This document shows, piece after piece, positions 21,301-32,300 of a stretch of 64,000 nucleotides of DNA. Made by a program: the position numbers and the translations under genes. The stretch is from assembly GCA_936440205.1 (NCBI GenBank), contig OW387134.1, forward strand, positions 15,788,908 to 15,852,907, written 5' to 3'. The DNA is from Lepidonotus clava. Lineage: Eukaryota > Annelida > Polychaeta > Phyllodocida > Polynoidae. Under the pieces are notes generated by a model. That model saw only the letters and a program-made list of their open reading frames with translations. It did not search any database and was not told the DNA's origin. Positions within the stretch are counted from its first letter, which is position 1. Every line of letters starts with the position of its first letter.

Positions 21301-24300
21301 GCGTTTAAGGGGGTTCAGACTCCAAAATATATATATTGAAAGCATCAGATACCGCGGTAATCCAGGCTAGAAAGAGAAAGCCCTCCCCGCAACGGTCCGC
21401 TCGGGACGACTGCGCCCGGCGGTCTGACCTGGATTGTTCACCGGGTCGCCGCGACAGAATACCAAGAAAATAGTGCGATGCATTTACGCGTTTAGACGCG
21501 TTATTTCGCATTATTTTCGCTTCTGGGACAGTGGAATGCTTATCTATGTGTCGAAATCTATCTATGGATACCAATAACTAAAGTTAGAACGACCGATTTC
21601 ATAATGAAATAGGCCTGCAAAGTTGATGACCTTTGACCCAGACCCGATTTGGGACATCGTCACTTTGCCGCGTTACAGGCATAACGCGGCATTTGACGCG
21701 CCTCACGGCTCACGCGCCCTGTAACGCTGCACAGATTTCTGGTTTTATTTGGTCATATAACGATTTCGGACGATTTAAACGATTTATTTGTATTCTATAT
21801 ATCTAAATCTCTGCGACGTAAGCTCAAATAAGCCCCAAAATGTGACCATTTTAGCTCAGAATCGATTTGGGACATCGTCACTTTGCCGCCTTACAGACAT
21901 AACGTGAGGCATAACGCGAAAACACCGTCACAGATCTAAGAAAGGTTGTCGAGGAGTAGAATAGGTCGCTACGGGATTTAAGATTTTATCGACCTAGGTG
22001 ACCGTAGCCGACCTATAATAAGATATGTTGTTAGATATGCTCACAAAGTTTCCATTTTCACAACGAGAGTTGTTTCAATTATTTCAATTTATTTTCATTG
22101 TGAATTTCATGGGATATTACAGTACGATCTGATATTTCATATCACAATTTTAACATTCACAACATGCTCATATATATGCATACACATCTATGGATATATA
22201 AACTCAGAAATAAAAAATATATATACCTATGTATTGATTGAGTAGCCCTCCCGCTTAAACAAACAAAATGTTCTTACCTTTGCGGCGGCCACAAAGCAAG
22301 CAGTGCATTTCTGTTGCAGGAAGACTAGGTCTGTCTGATCAGGAGCACGCAGCCAAAACTGCATTTTACTTTCAAATGGAATAGTATTGGCAGCAACTCC
22401 TCCTTCGGTGATGATCCCTTGAAAAGTAAAAGATTTGACGGAATCGTAATTCTAATTTCTTCTCACACTGCACAGAGAATGAAAGCTCTCTAAGCAAACA
22501 CTTAGACTTTTCTCCATTATACTACTCCTTGCCGACTCCACTGTTGCTCACATCGTAGGTTTCAGGGGGTAATTACAATGCATAAGGTTTACTGGAGCTT
22601 TATTCGGTAAACCTGCGGAGGAAGTTATTTTAGATATGGATGGAATGATAATCTATTTTGTGACCAATTTTGAATTTATGAAAAGTCTTAGTAACTATAT
22701 TTCAGCCCAGATCCGATCCACAGACTTTTTGATTTACAGTCCAACAGGCTAGCCACTGCCCTATTAAGGCAGATGTTTGACTAAATAGTGAAATATATTC
22801 ATTAGCGTTCTTCTACATCATAGACAGAAGAAACTTGGACATACTGAGGATCTAGCCCGGGACATTTCGCATTACAGTTCTGAACCGTGACCATTATACT
22901 TCCAGCATCACTATTTGTGTTGAAAAACATTGCCTGACACTTCTTTTACACTTCCTTTTTTTCCTTTTTTTTCTATTAGCAAAATTCCTATATAAGTCAA
23001 TGTAATTTGAGGATAAATACCACCTGAACTATAATTAATTTTTCAATTATCTTTGACGCTGTTAGAGATTTTTGCAATTTAGAATCTTTTTCATTGTGGC
23101 ATTAACATCTGACCCCATAACAATTTTTAAACGTACCATTTATCATCCAAGTTGGCTTCAGCTGTTGACGTAAGAGGGCAATGTTACTGTAGCAAGCCAC
23201 CGCTGCATCCAAGGCGTTCTTTCCCTCCCAGGGGTAGGCGGATGCATGTGCTGCCCTGCCTCGGTAAACCACGTCGACTGTAACCAGGGTGAAGTGGTTA
23301 GGGTAAAGGAGGTTCTTGTTGAGTGGCCACAGCATTAGCCCAAAGTCAATGTCCTTAAATGTGCCCGCTCTAATCATATCAATCTTCGCGCCGCGTCCAG
23401 AGTCTTCTCCAGGAGTGCCCAACAAGGTCACCTGTACAAGAGGGAAAACTTATAATTAAATAATGTTATCTACAAATGGACTCCACGCACTTTTTTCTGT
23501 ACGACTACCACTTAAGATTTTCTCTAAGAATAACAACTACATAATGGTTTATAAATTTTGTGAATATTTCAAATAGAAATGAAATGGTAGTATTTTTCAT
23601 GAAACTGTATTTTTTTCCAGTGAATATCAAGAACAGTCTTAATTTACCATATTTAGCAGGGGTTTTCCTTAGAAATTCTGTCTACTAGTCCATCCATCAG
23701 GCTAGTGGTCATCAGTTTCCACTAGCCCGAATCAAAGTTCCATAAGTCCATATGAAGTTAATATTAGAAATGTTCATGATTTTCACTGGCCCATTGGGCT
23801 AGCTACTAACAAATTACATTAGCCCGGCAGGACTCTTACAAGTACCCGGTACTAGTAACTCTATGTAAAGGAAAATCCATGTTTAGCCTATCTAAGGCCT
23901 AAAAAATTGTTGTGTTCAGGTAACTTGGCCTACCCAAATTTTTTGGCCCTGCCCTAATTTTTTTATAGTTTTTTTCCCCAGTATTTTTTCAAAATAATAA
24001 TCCTAACCAGTCCAAACTATTATCAAAGAGTGTACATGTATAAGATAGTTGAAAATGGTTCCGGAAAGTGTGGAGGAAGTTTGTAATGTGCATCATCATC
24101 TGATTCCATCATTTCTATATATGAAAAAAATATGAAAAAACAAAAATCCCGACCTATATACCGACCCTACTCTTCCTGACCTACGAAACTGTACTGACAC
24201 AAGTGTTAGTCCATAGTTAGCTTAGCAGTTGTGCATGGAAGCAATCTCAGGGCTAATAGTAAAAGTGAGACTCTTCATACAGGCTATGTTTGAAGAGTGA

Positions 24301-25361
24301 AGGCAACATCATAGGACTGGGTTAAAGCAGGGCCTGGGGCAGGCAGTGAGCTAGAGTGCACTCAGGAAGCAGTAATGTAACACCTCAGATGGAGTAGTAA
24401 GCCATGGATACTGGTTATTATTGTGGGAAACAATGGACCGACAAACATGTAGGCTAGGAGCATTGGCTGTGTTGGGTTGAGTGGACCACGCCTTTTGGAC
24501 CGATGATTGTCAAAGGGAGCTCAGTGATGTATATCATAAATGTTTGGACTAATGAACATAATCCTTTCACATGAGTATTTTGTAACCTCTTAAATTAATG
24601 GAAAACTATCAAAACAAAAAAAAGTTGTGTTCAGGTAACATACTGGTATAGGTCGAAAAAAATAGGGTAGATCTAGGTAGGTCTTTTTTTTGATTTTTGA
24701 TTTTTTACTTACCAAAGAGACCTGACCAGTATTAAAAATAAAAAGATAGATCCCTAAACACATTTTTAGCATCTAAAATAGCATCTAGTCTAGACTAACA
24801 TATGTTGTTTTATGGTTTTCCATGCATTTTTAAATTTAAGGTCAATTCTTTTGGATTTTGACCCCAAAAAATAATTACAAATTACAAAAATAAAAATTTT
24901 GGGCGGGTAGGGTTACCTGAACACAACTTTTTTTTTTTGGGGGGGGGGGGGGGGGGGCTCTTAATTACCTTTCCGAAGAACATCTTCTCTTGGATGCATC
25001 GTTTTATTGCGAGAGCAGCGGCCACACTTGCTTCTGTACAAAGGTTGTGTGCGGCAGCGTGTCCTACTCCTGGGGCAGCATCGTATTCACACGGAAAACA
25101 AACATTCAAGCCTGTTGCACCCTCGTCCCCATGCCCCTCCTGCTTCTGGAGGCACTCGAACCTTGCTCTGAAGCCAGTTTCAGAAACGTGATGTTCCTCA
25201 ACTGTGAACCCCTCCTCTTTCAAGAACGATGTCAACAATTTGTGTGCCTTGTACTCTTGAAATGCTGGTTCAGGGTTCGTCCATAACTCACTACTTATTT
25301 GCGCAAGTCGTTCTTTGTTGCTATTTATCACATCATTGATGATTTCTTTCAAGTTCTCCAT
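15339..25361 (-). CDS. PM20D2-like M20-family peptidase, six coding exons, metal site altered
   Basis: Coding exons on the minus strand: 25361-24969, 23431-23137, 22417-22278, 20090-19940, 16077-15952 and 15523-15339. All introns are GT-AG, the phases agree, and the product is 429 aa, close to the roughly 436 aa of vertebrate PM20D2. That family cleaves beta-alanyl-lysine and related dipeptides in the cytosol. Matching blocks are CEYDAAPGVGH (91-101), LGTPGED (135-141), HASAYPWEG (193-201) and GSTDMGNVS (327-335). In M20D enzymes the metal ligands are Cys and His of GHACGHN, Glu, His and a late His. Here the Cys position is A103, the Glu is D141 and the late His is N354; H105, H193 and the presumed base E140 remain. 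The frame is open throughout, so this is a divergent or non-catalytic paralogue rather than an obvious pseudogene. I chose Met at 25361 because it starts the conserved region; an in-frame Met at 25448 would add 29 residues. Confidence 0.92.
17122..17144. repeat. Short perfect hairpin in PM20D2-like intron
   Basis: GTGTGCACC and GGTGCACAC enclose a five-base loop. The surrounding 200 bases repeat GTGCA-type words. Confidence 0.5.
17230..17447. mobile_element. Palindromic MITE, copy 1
   Basis: It begins TAAAGCCCCATACCCACTA and ends with the inverse of that word. About 75 bases at each end are inverted repeats, and the centre (TTAGTATGTAACATT...) is itself partly palindromic, so the whole 218 bp can fold into one hairpin. 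A TA flank fits a TA-type target. It has no coding capacity. Confidence 0.88.
18554..18749. mobile_element. Foldback element with GTTGTGTTC ends, copy 1
   Basis: The left end AAAAAATTGTTGCATTCCGG and the right end GTTACCGGAACACAACTTTT are inverted copies. The interior repeats words such as CCCGACC and AACCC. Confidence 0.65.
18987..19203. mobile_element. Palindromic MITE, copy 2
   Basis: The same terminal repeats as 17230-17447 and the same 217-218 bp length, 1.5 kb away in the same gene. The arms are closely similar but the central stem differs in sequence while remaining palindromic. Confidence 0.88.
20560..20960. repeat. Two degenerate tandem units of about 212 bp
   Basis: The words AATAATTATTTTTCAGATTG at 20722 and 20934 mark units 212 bases apart. 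The preceding 150 bases also align (CCTAAAAT, ATCAAAC, ACATAGATATT). Confidence 0.6.
21645..21920. repeat. Direct repeat of about 50 bp in a CpG-rich intron segment
   Basis: CGATTTGGGACATCGTCACT and the next 30 bases recur 218 bases later (21645 and 21863). The surrounding 21.1-21.9 kb is richer in CpG and GCGT words than the rest of the intron. Confidence 0.65.
23901..24190. mobile_element. Foldback element with GTTGTGTTC end, partial copy
   Basis: AAAAAATTGTTGTGTTCAGG at 23901 matches the ends of the copies at 18554 and 24616. The interior carries the same CCTACCC and CCGACC words. The right terminal repeat is not recognisable. Confidence 0.5.
24616..24938. mobile_element. Foldback element with GTTGTGTTC ends, full copy
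   Basis: AAAAGTTGTGTTCAGGTAAC at the left and GTTACCTGAACACAACTTTT at the right are perfect inverses of each other. A run of 19 G follows at 24939-24957, and the exon 1 donor of the PM20D2-like gene is only about 30 bp from the element. Confidence 0.8.
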
Positions 25362-27890
25362 CTTGAACTGGCAAGGTCGCCTTTCCTTCACCGGAAGATA
25401 ACATTGGTCACGTGACCGTTCTCGCGTGAGTCTCGTGCCAGGTGTCATGGCTGCCGAGAGTCGACACAGGAAGATCGAAACTAATCAAGTTTTGAAGTAA
25501 ATTTACAGTTTCACGTGGCAGGTAAGCAAAACATGACAACCATAAAGTGCTCACAATAAGGTGTACATGTGACAAAATCAGTAGGACTGCATGTGAATCC
25601 GATATTCCGGACGCAGCTGTCAGATATGACCTGCTGAGACTGCGGACGAGTGTCACTCAGTGTGACTGTAATCCACTGTTGTAGTGTTGGTCAACTGAGT
25701 CACGTTAGCCTGAGACAAACACGAAAGTCGAAACAGACATTGAGACAGTGTCAATTAGTTTTCCTTCTACTCTGCTTGCCTGGCATTTTAGGTCCACGTA
25801 CCCCCTGCTCTTTGTTCTAATGAGGACACCGATGCCAAAGGCATTCATAATAGTAATACCACAAAAATGTTGTGCTGAATTTCCGTAGACGTAAAGTCAA
25901 CGTTTTCATTTTCAGTTTCAGTCAAGAGAAGACGTCCGAAGTCTAGCCTGGCCCTAGCCTAGGAGTCGGACTGCCACTAACGTTAACGTTAACGTGAACA
26001 TTCCCAATCCTAGCTCTGTGTGAGGCCTTATGACGTTATGTGTGGTTTCTTATGTGTGAGGATATAACCTTCAATGAAAAAGGATAGAATCAATGAACAT
26101 AGCATACACATGGCATGCCTACCTCAGCCGGGAGTGACACTGACAGTTGCAGACAGTTGAAGACAGTTCTTTACAAATGCTTAGAATAGTTTACTGACGT
26201 GGATGGTCTGTCCAGTCTGTTCCTGTGTGGAACCAAGATTCAGAACTATGAGTGTAACACTCCATGTTAGAGGAGAGTGTACAAGGGCAGCGTTAGGCAA
26301 GCAGAGGTAAACAATCATGTAGATCTATACGGAAGATGCGGGTCTCAAAAAAGGACATCGCGCGGCCAAATTTCGCGGAAATCGCGAACGGACGTTGGGG
26401 GTGCGTTTAACATAGGATCCTATGGGAGAAAACATGTTATTTCGCTGTAACTTTTTAGATATGACTCCAATCTTTATACAGTAAATGAGAAAAAGTCTGG
26501 AATTAATCCCAGGAATGCGATACAAGCCTTCAAATTTTCGCGTTTTGTGAATTTTTCGCATAATCGCGAAAATTCGCGTTTTCCCCATAGGCCCCAATGC
26601 TAAACGTGGTCACTTCTAGAGCCCAGGATTTCACTGCGCGATTTACTCCGTATATATATTGGACCTTCCATTAAGTAACGTATGTACGCATCAAGGGGGG
26701 AGGGGGTCTCGAATTTTTGAAAATTTGCATATTTTCTTGTACAAATCTAATGCCTTGTACTGACACGGGTGTCAGTCCTATTATGGAGTAGATATCTTAG
26801 CTAGTTGTTTTTTTAGAAACTACACCCGTACTAAGATAGACTCTCTGACTTATGCACATCTGCGATGCGATTGGAGAGTGAGTAGATGATGTCACGGAAT
26901 TAAATAAGATGCGCATGATGGTACCTGTACTGATTACTTTTGGTTTGTTTTTGGTTTGGTTAGTACCACTGGACTCAGTGGTTCTGTAGCCAGAGAACAG
27001 CCCTGACTGTTGAGTTTCGTTCCCACTACGCTCCCACCAAACCAGACAGACAGACTATGGTTATTCTCCATAGGCCTGTGATCATCCCACTCAAAAATGC
27101 ACTAAGACTTTATGTCTTGTTTTAGAACTTAACTCAAATCTTTACTGATATCCTAACACCTAAAGCTGATATGATTTGTTGAATATCTTCCTTTGAATTT
27201 AAAGTTTCCACAATTTTGCTTGGCTCCATTCTGTTGATTACTTAAATCTGTCTGACATGACAGTCTGCTGAAGTACTTTCACTTGCTGGGAACCAGATAC
27301 AACAAGTTGTGTGCTTGAAGCAAGGACTGAGTAATGATAGGATGTTCACCACAAGAATCAAAAGATTGAAGAGGGCAAAGGAGGATGTCATGGCATTGTC
27401 ATGGGGATGTCAGAGCATTGTCATGGTAATGCAGGCCTCAATGGGGGACCTTTAAAACATTTTTGTTGCCTCTGGGACCTTTAAAACCTTTATTTTCCTC
27501 TCAGCGACCATTAATGAACTTTTTTTTCATTTTAAGTGACAGATAAAAATTTGTAAAAAGACAACATATTTATGAAGAATCTGGACTGAACACAGGACAT
27601 TTTTTTTTAATATAATGAAGAATGATGTATTTCATGAGTGATATGGCTCATTAAAATGTAAAATGACTCATTATGAATTGAGTGTGCCATTTTTTGCATA
27701 CCAACCAATTCTGACCTGATCATCAAAGCATTCTCAGGCTTAGAAAATTCTGCCAAAATTCTGGTTGTTAGAGGGCGGCCATTAGGAAAATGTACTCGTC
27801 CACATAAACTTCTTGGTAGTTTACAGAATAGATGAATTCCTAAATTTTTAACCATACACCAAAAAATGCAGAAAACAGTACTTTTGCAGG
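25362..27890. other. Spacer upstream of the PM20D2-like gene
   Basis: The 5' flank and untranslated region of the minus-strand gene should lie at its left end. A stretch near 26345-26590 is dense in CGCGAAAA-type words. No further gene is visible, and no TATA box is convincing. Confidence 0.5.
27388..27430. repeat. Short copy of the CATGG minisatellite
   Basis: Two to three units of GTCATGGCATTGTCATGGGG type, matching the longer array at 29101-29222. Confidence 0.55.
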
Positions 27891-28246
27891 TTAAAGGGAG
27901 CCAAAACCAATAAAATGGACCAAATTTTCTAAACTTAGATAAGTATAGAAATATGTTGGATGAGTATAGTTAAGGTCAGTGGTAAAGTATTAGCTGTGAA
28001 AACTAGCTCAAACCAAAGTAGAATTCCACAAGAGATGTAATATTTCTATTTGTTTGTAAACAAACCCCATTTTTGTGGGTCCACATTAATTGAGTTGGGC
28101 AAGGGTAGTGTGCTTTCAATGATTTTCTACCATAATTTCATGGTTTAGATTTTAACATAGGCCAGAAATAGGCTCAAGGAATGGATTTCCATGCTTATTT
28201 CAGTTTGGAAAATTTTGTTGAATTTATTTGTTTCGGCTCCCTTTAA
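27891..28246. mobile_element. MITE with AAAGGGAGCC ends, copy 1
   Basis: TTAAAGGGAGCCAAAACC at the left and GGCTCCCTTTAA at the right. Its reverse complement aligns along its length with 55626-55980, so the two copies lie in opposite orientation. Confidence 0.85.
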
Positions 28247-28367
28247 GTTTCAGTTGTTATTACGGAAAATCTGGTTTTCATGAGGATGTCCGAAATTAAT
28301 TTTCTGGTCATCCACACCATTTTTCTGGTTGTCGATGACACGTGGACACAGATTTTCCTAGCCTGAT

Positions 28368-28679
28368 GCCCCGTGGGGGTCCGGGTAAGAATAGGCCCTC
28401 AGTAGCCCCTGCTGATCGTAAGAGGCGACGATAGGGGGGACCCTGCACTGACCAAGTGGTTTTTGGGTTCAATTCCCGGTCAGTGCTTGGTTCACTAAGG
28501 GATGAGGTACAGCAAAAATGATCGCTGGGTTTTGATCCCCTGCTGTTTGCCCGCCCTGTCACCATCATCTCATAGATTCGATCACCAAAGACAGAATCGT
28601 CCCAACTGGTTTTCGCCGTGAAAATGACCCTGGCTGTCGGTACGGCGTAAAACACCCAACACTCACTCACTCACTCACT
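28368..28679 (+). mobile_element. tRNA-type SINE with (ACTC)n tail
   Basis: Flanked by a perfect 11-bp duplication CCTAGCCTGAT (28357-28367 and 28680-28690), the mark of target-primed insertion. It contains a B-box-like GGTTCAATTCC near 28467, the word GATCGTAAGAGGCGAC and a GGCGTAAAAC end followed by ACTC repeats. SINEs of this layout are known from molluscs and other marine invertebrates. Confidence 0.88.
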
Positions 28680-29100
28680 CCTAGCCTGATTCTTGAAAAA
28701 CATAAATGGAGTTTCTGAGAAATAGAGGTTTTGAAATGCTTACTTATTGCTGATCTGATATGGAAAAAAAGGTGGGTCATTTCTAGGGCTGTACCTCAAA
28801 TTCTTAAGTGTTGTTCAAACCTACAAAGAGTGGTTAGACAACTGTAGTGACCCAGCCATGCATACTGCCTTGGATAACTTAGATGTTGATTTCAATTCAA
28901 AATTAATGTTATATCCCTTTATAGGGAGTAGGACCAAACATACAGGGACAATAAAACATGTAGTTTTGGTCTATTTTCATCATGAAATTGGTTAAAAATG
29001 TAAATTTTAAATGAACTTTTTTTCTCTTATCCGACCTTTATTTTTCAAATTGTGGCCTTTCAAAGGGACCTTTTTCATGATCCCCGCTTTGAGGCCTGGG

Positions 29101-29222
29101 TAATGTCATGGCATTGTCATGGGGATGGCATGGCATTGTCATGGGGATGTCATGGCAATGTCATGGAGATAACATGTTCGGCGATGTCATGAGGGGATGT
29201 CATGGCATGATTATCATGGGGA
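29101..29222. repeat. CATGG minisatellite
   Basis: About five units of 18-24 bp built from GTCATGGCATTGTCATGGGG variants. It ends 153 bases before the first ATG of the DNAJC14-like gene. Confidence 0.75.
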
Positions 29223-29374
29223 TTTTTCTGTCATCTCCTGATCTCCATTTCTTTAGAATACCTATATAAAGTTGAATAGCCAGAGCTCTTTGGTTTTGTA
29301 AACCGACATCATATCGATAAAACGATTGGCTACTTGTGTATACTCTTGTTCATAAATTTTCTCCTGTTTCAGGG

Positions 29375-32300
29375 ATGGAGGGGAGGAGAGGCAGCACTGG
29401 AGCGGATTTGCCATCGAGCCCACTATTCAGTCACTCCTCATCTCCGAATCTGTATGTGGAGGAACTTCTTCAGGGCCTGGTTAATCCAGGTCAACCGCCC
29501 TCAGCAGACGGGAATGTTGGATTCCAGCCTTGGTCAACATATGGAAACGACCCCAGCTATGAGCAGAACAACTTCATGGGATGGAATGCATTCCGACCCA
29601 CCTTAGATCTAAGTAGCACGGCAAGGAGTGACAGCCATCTACAAAGTGGGCCATTTCAAGGCTGTGAGGACTACCTACGAACTCTTAGCCAGCCCGAGTC
29701 CAACTCTGAGAATGCTGCCGAGGCTGGGGGAAGCTTCTTTTACCCTGTTGGTCAGGATAACTTGCTAGGTGGTCCAAACCTTGGCCCGGCGGCAGATTCT
29801 GGCAGGCACCTATACGCGGAAGCCCTAAGCCACTGGGCGTCATTTGCAGGCAAACCGTATGAGCCTTTTGGTAGGACTGAAGTGTTTCAGTCGGCTGAGA
29901 GTGACAGGGTTACGCCTGAACCATGTGCCGCAGAGTCAGCAGGCGCAGCAAGTAATGCAGCTTCTGTCACCAAACCAAGTTACTCTGAAGTGATACGAAA
30001 CCAACCTCCAGGGCCGGCACACCCGTCTGCTTCCCACAAGCCAAAATCTGGTCCAAACACACCTCCAGGCGACGAAGCCAAGTTCCCTGACTTCCCCAAC
30101 TTTCAGGGTGCCCATCGAAGCCACTCACGAAAGCACAAGTCTTCCAGGTCTCATCCAGTAAAACCTAAAAGCCCAGGCCCCCATGGCACGGAAAAGCCCT
30201 CACCGACCACAGTCAAGCCTAACTCGAGAATGGGTCTTGACCAGTTTGAGGACTTGGCAAAAGCCAAAGAACGTTATAAACAGTCTGTAAGTTGTGATGA
30301 TAGCAGCAACCCACAGAGTCGGAAGGGCAGCATGAGCAGTGTGGGCAGTGGCTCCAGCGGGCTGGATGACCTCAACCTTACAGCCCGCCCCCCGCCCACA
30401 GTCCCCACATTCACCTCGGACAACCCTCTTCCTGGAGTAGGAGTAGATAGTGAAGATCCTGTCTGCGAAGAGCCCCCAAGGGACAAACCAGAGACAACCA
30501 CCAGCCACGCCGCAGCCAGTGCCACTGTCAAAGCCAAATCGAAAACTGTTCAGAAAGGGGCGCGTCCACGGGCCGCCTCCTCGCCCGCATCTTCTCCCGA
30601 GTCCTGTGCCCCAGAGAAGACTCCCCCGACCTCTGCAGCTGCCCCGACCAAACCAGCAGCTGTGGATGGAATGAAAAAGAAAGCGTTTTTCGACCCAAAG
30701 AGGATCTTTGACCAGAAAGTCGCCCCTAAACACACACCAAACACCAAATCAGGTTCTAGTCATACCAAACCCAAGGATTGCAGTGCCCCTTCTCCAGGCC
30801 CGGACAGCCATATCCCCAATAACCAGAACCACGGTCCGGCCAAAGAGAAGGGTGGCAGCAACACCAACCTTCTCAATAACGGCAAACCCAAGTCCAACCT
30901 GTACACGACCAATAACGTCCACGCCAAGCCTGCGACCACACACTACATTAACAACGACCTCCGTCAGGCCGCCAAGAAGCAGACCAACACGGAAGGTCGC
31001 AACAGTCCCAACCGCAGCGCCAACAAGTCGACCAACACCCATTCCCACGGCGAGTCGCCCGCTGACCCGTCTGTAGACCAAGCCGATGCTCAACCAGAGA
31101 TCCGTCCACCACATGCAGGTCCAACGGGAGGACGAAGGAAGCACGACCACGGAGGAAAGAAAGGCTCCCACGAACCTCGCCCTCACCCGAAACGATCGCG
31201 ACGTCATCGAGAACCACCCGAGGCTCCATACAGTATGTATTTGGTATATTTCTTCTTTTACAGATCTGAGATCATATCTATAGTCAAACAGATCATATGA
31301 ATAACAAAGTTACCAGTATTAAGCATTAATACCTTAATCTAAAATCAGGGGTATACGGTTGCCATTTTCACTGCCCTGTGAGGTCACCCTTAACAATGTT
31401 TATTTATAGTCCAGTGACGAGACAATAGGACATTTTATTTGTAAACATCTTCCAACTGTATTAAGCACAAGGCACATGGTCCTTCCGAAATATTAACCGA
31501 ATTGGTTAAGTGTGCATTCTTCAGATACATATTTCAATATTTTGATATACATAGTGCAAACGAGTTGGGGGTTTGATGGAGAATCATCGGCACTTTCGGG
31601 ATCGCGCAGCATGATTCTAGGCGTCATAAACGTTGACTCTAAGCATCAGTATCTGTGGAGAAGTAGGAAATTCCGGCAAATGTGGAAATATTTGGCATGC
31701 AAGTTTTTCTCGGTTACTGTATGAAGTTTACACCTACAATAAATCGTTCTGTTAAGAGCACTCTCTAGTATATTAGGCAAACGTTTGCTTCCTGTAGACC
31801 GCTTTAATGCCTTTATCCGACTGAATATTTTAGTGCCGACTTCAGTTTCTGATATGTTATTGCCATCAGAAAAATCTGTCATTTTCTTACCCTATCAAAC
31901 AAAAATTGAAATAACATCCCGACCGCCAGAGGGGCCGTAGTTTCGGATATCAACTATACAGGAAACTGTGGTGGCCTGACTTGCCTTGAATCCGGTAACT
32001 TCTCAGAGGCTTTATCAGTTTATGACTATATTTAGAACGTGTTTCTTCGACACGTCGGTAGAAATGATAAGTCCAAATATTGCTAGTTACATAAATTATG
32101 GTGTACACATCAAATAAGTCTGATTTGGCATAAAATGTAGCACGTCCAGGGTTCTCCCTAGGCTTGCGGGATGCGGGAATCCCATATCAAGAATGTAATT
32201 CCCGCATTGGAATAACTTTGAAGAGGCCATTCACACATAAGAATATTCATAAAAAGATATAAATTATGAGAAATCTCCCAAACATTAAGAAAAAGGCCCC

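Noticed and set aside
24882-24968. Extension of PM20D2-like exon 1 into poly-proline and lysine
   Set aside because: It reads through the donor at 24968 into a homopolymer run; the splice at FFGK fits the family.
28440-28500. tRNA gene near the B-box-like word
   Set aside because: The sequence does not fold into a full cloverleaf by eye and is part of the SINE.
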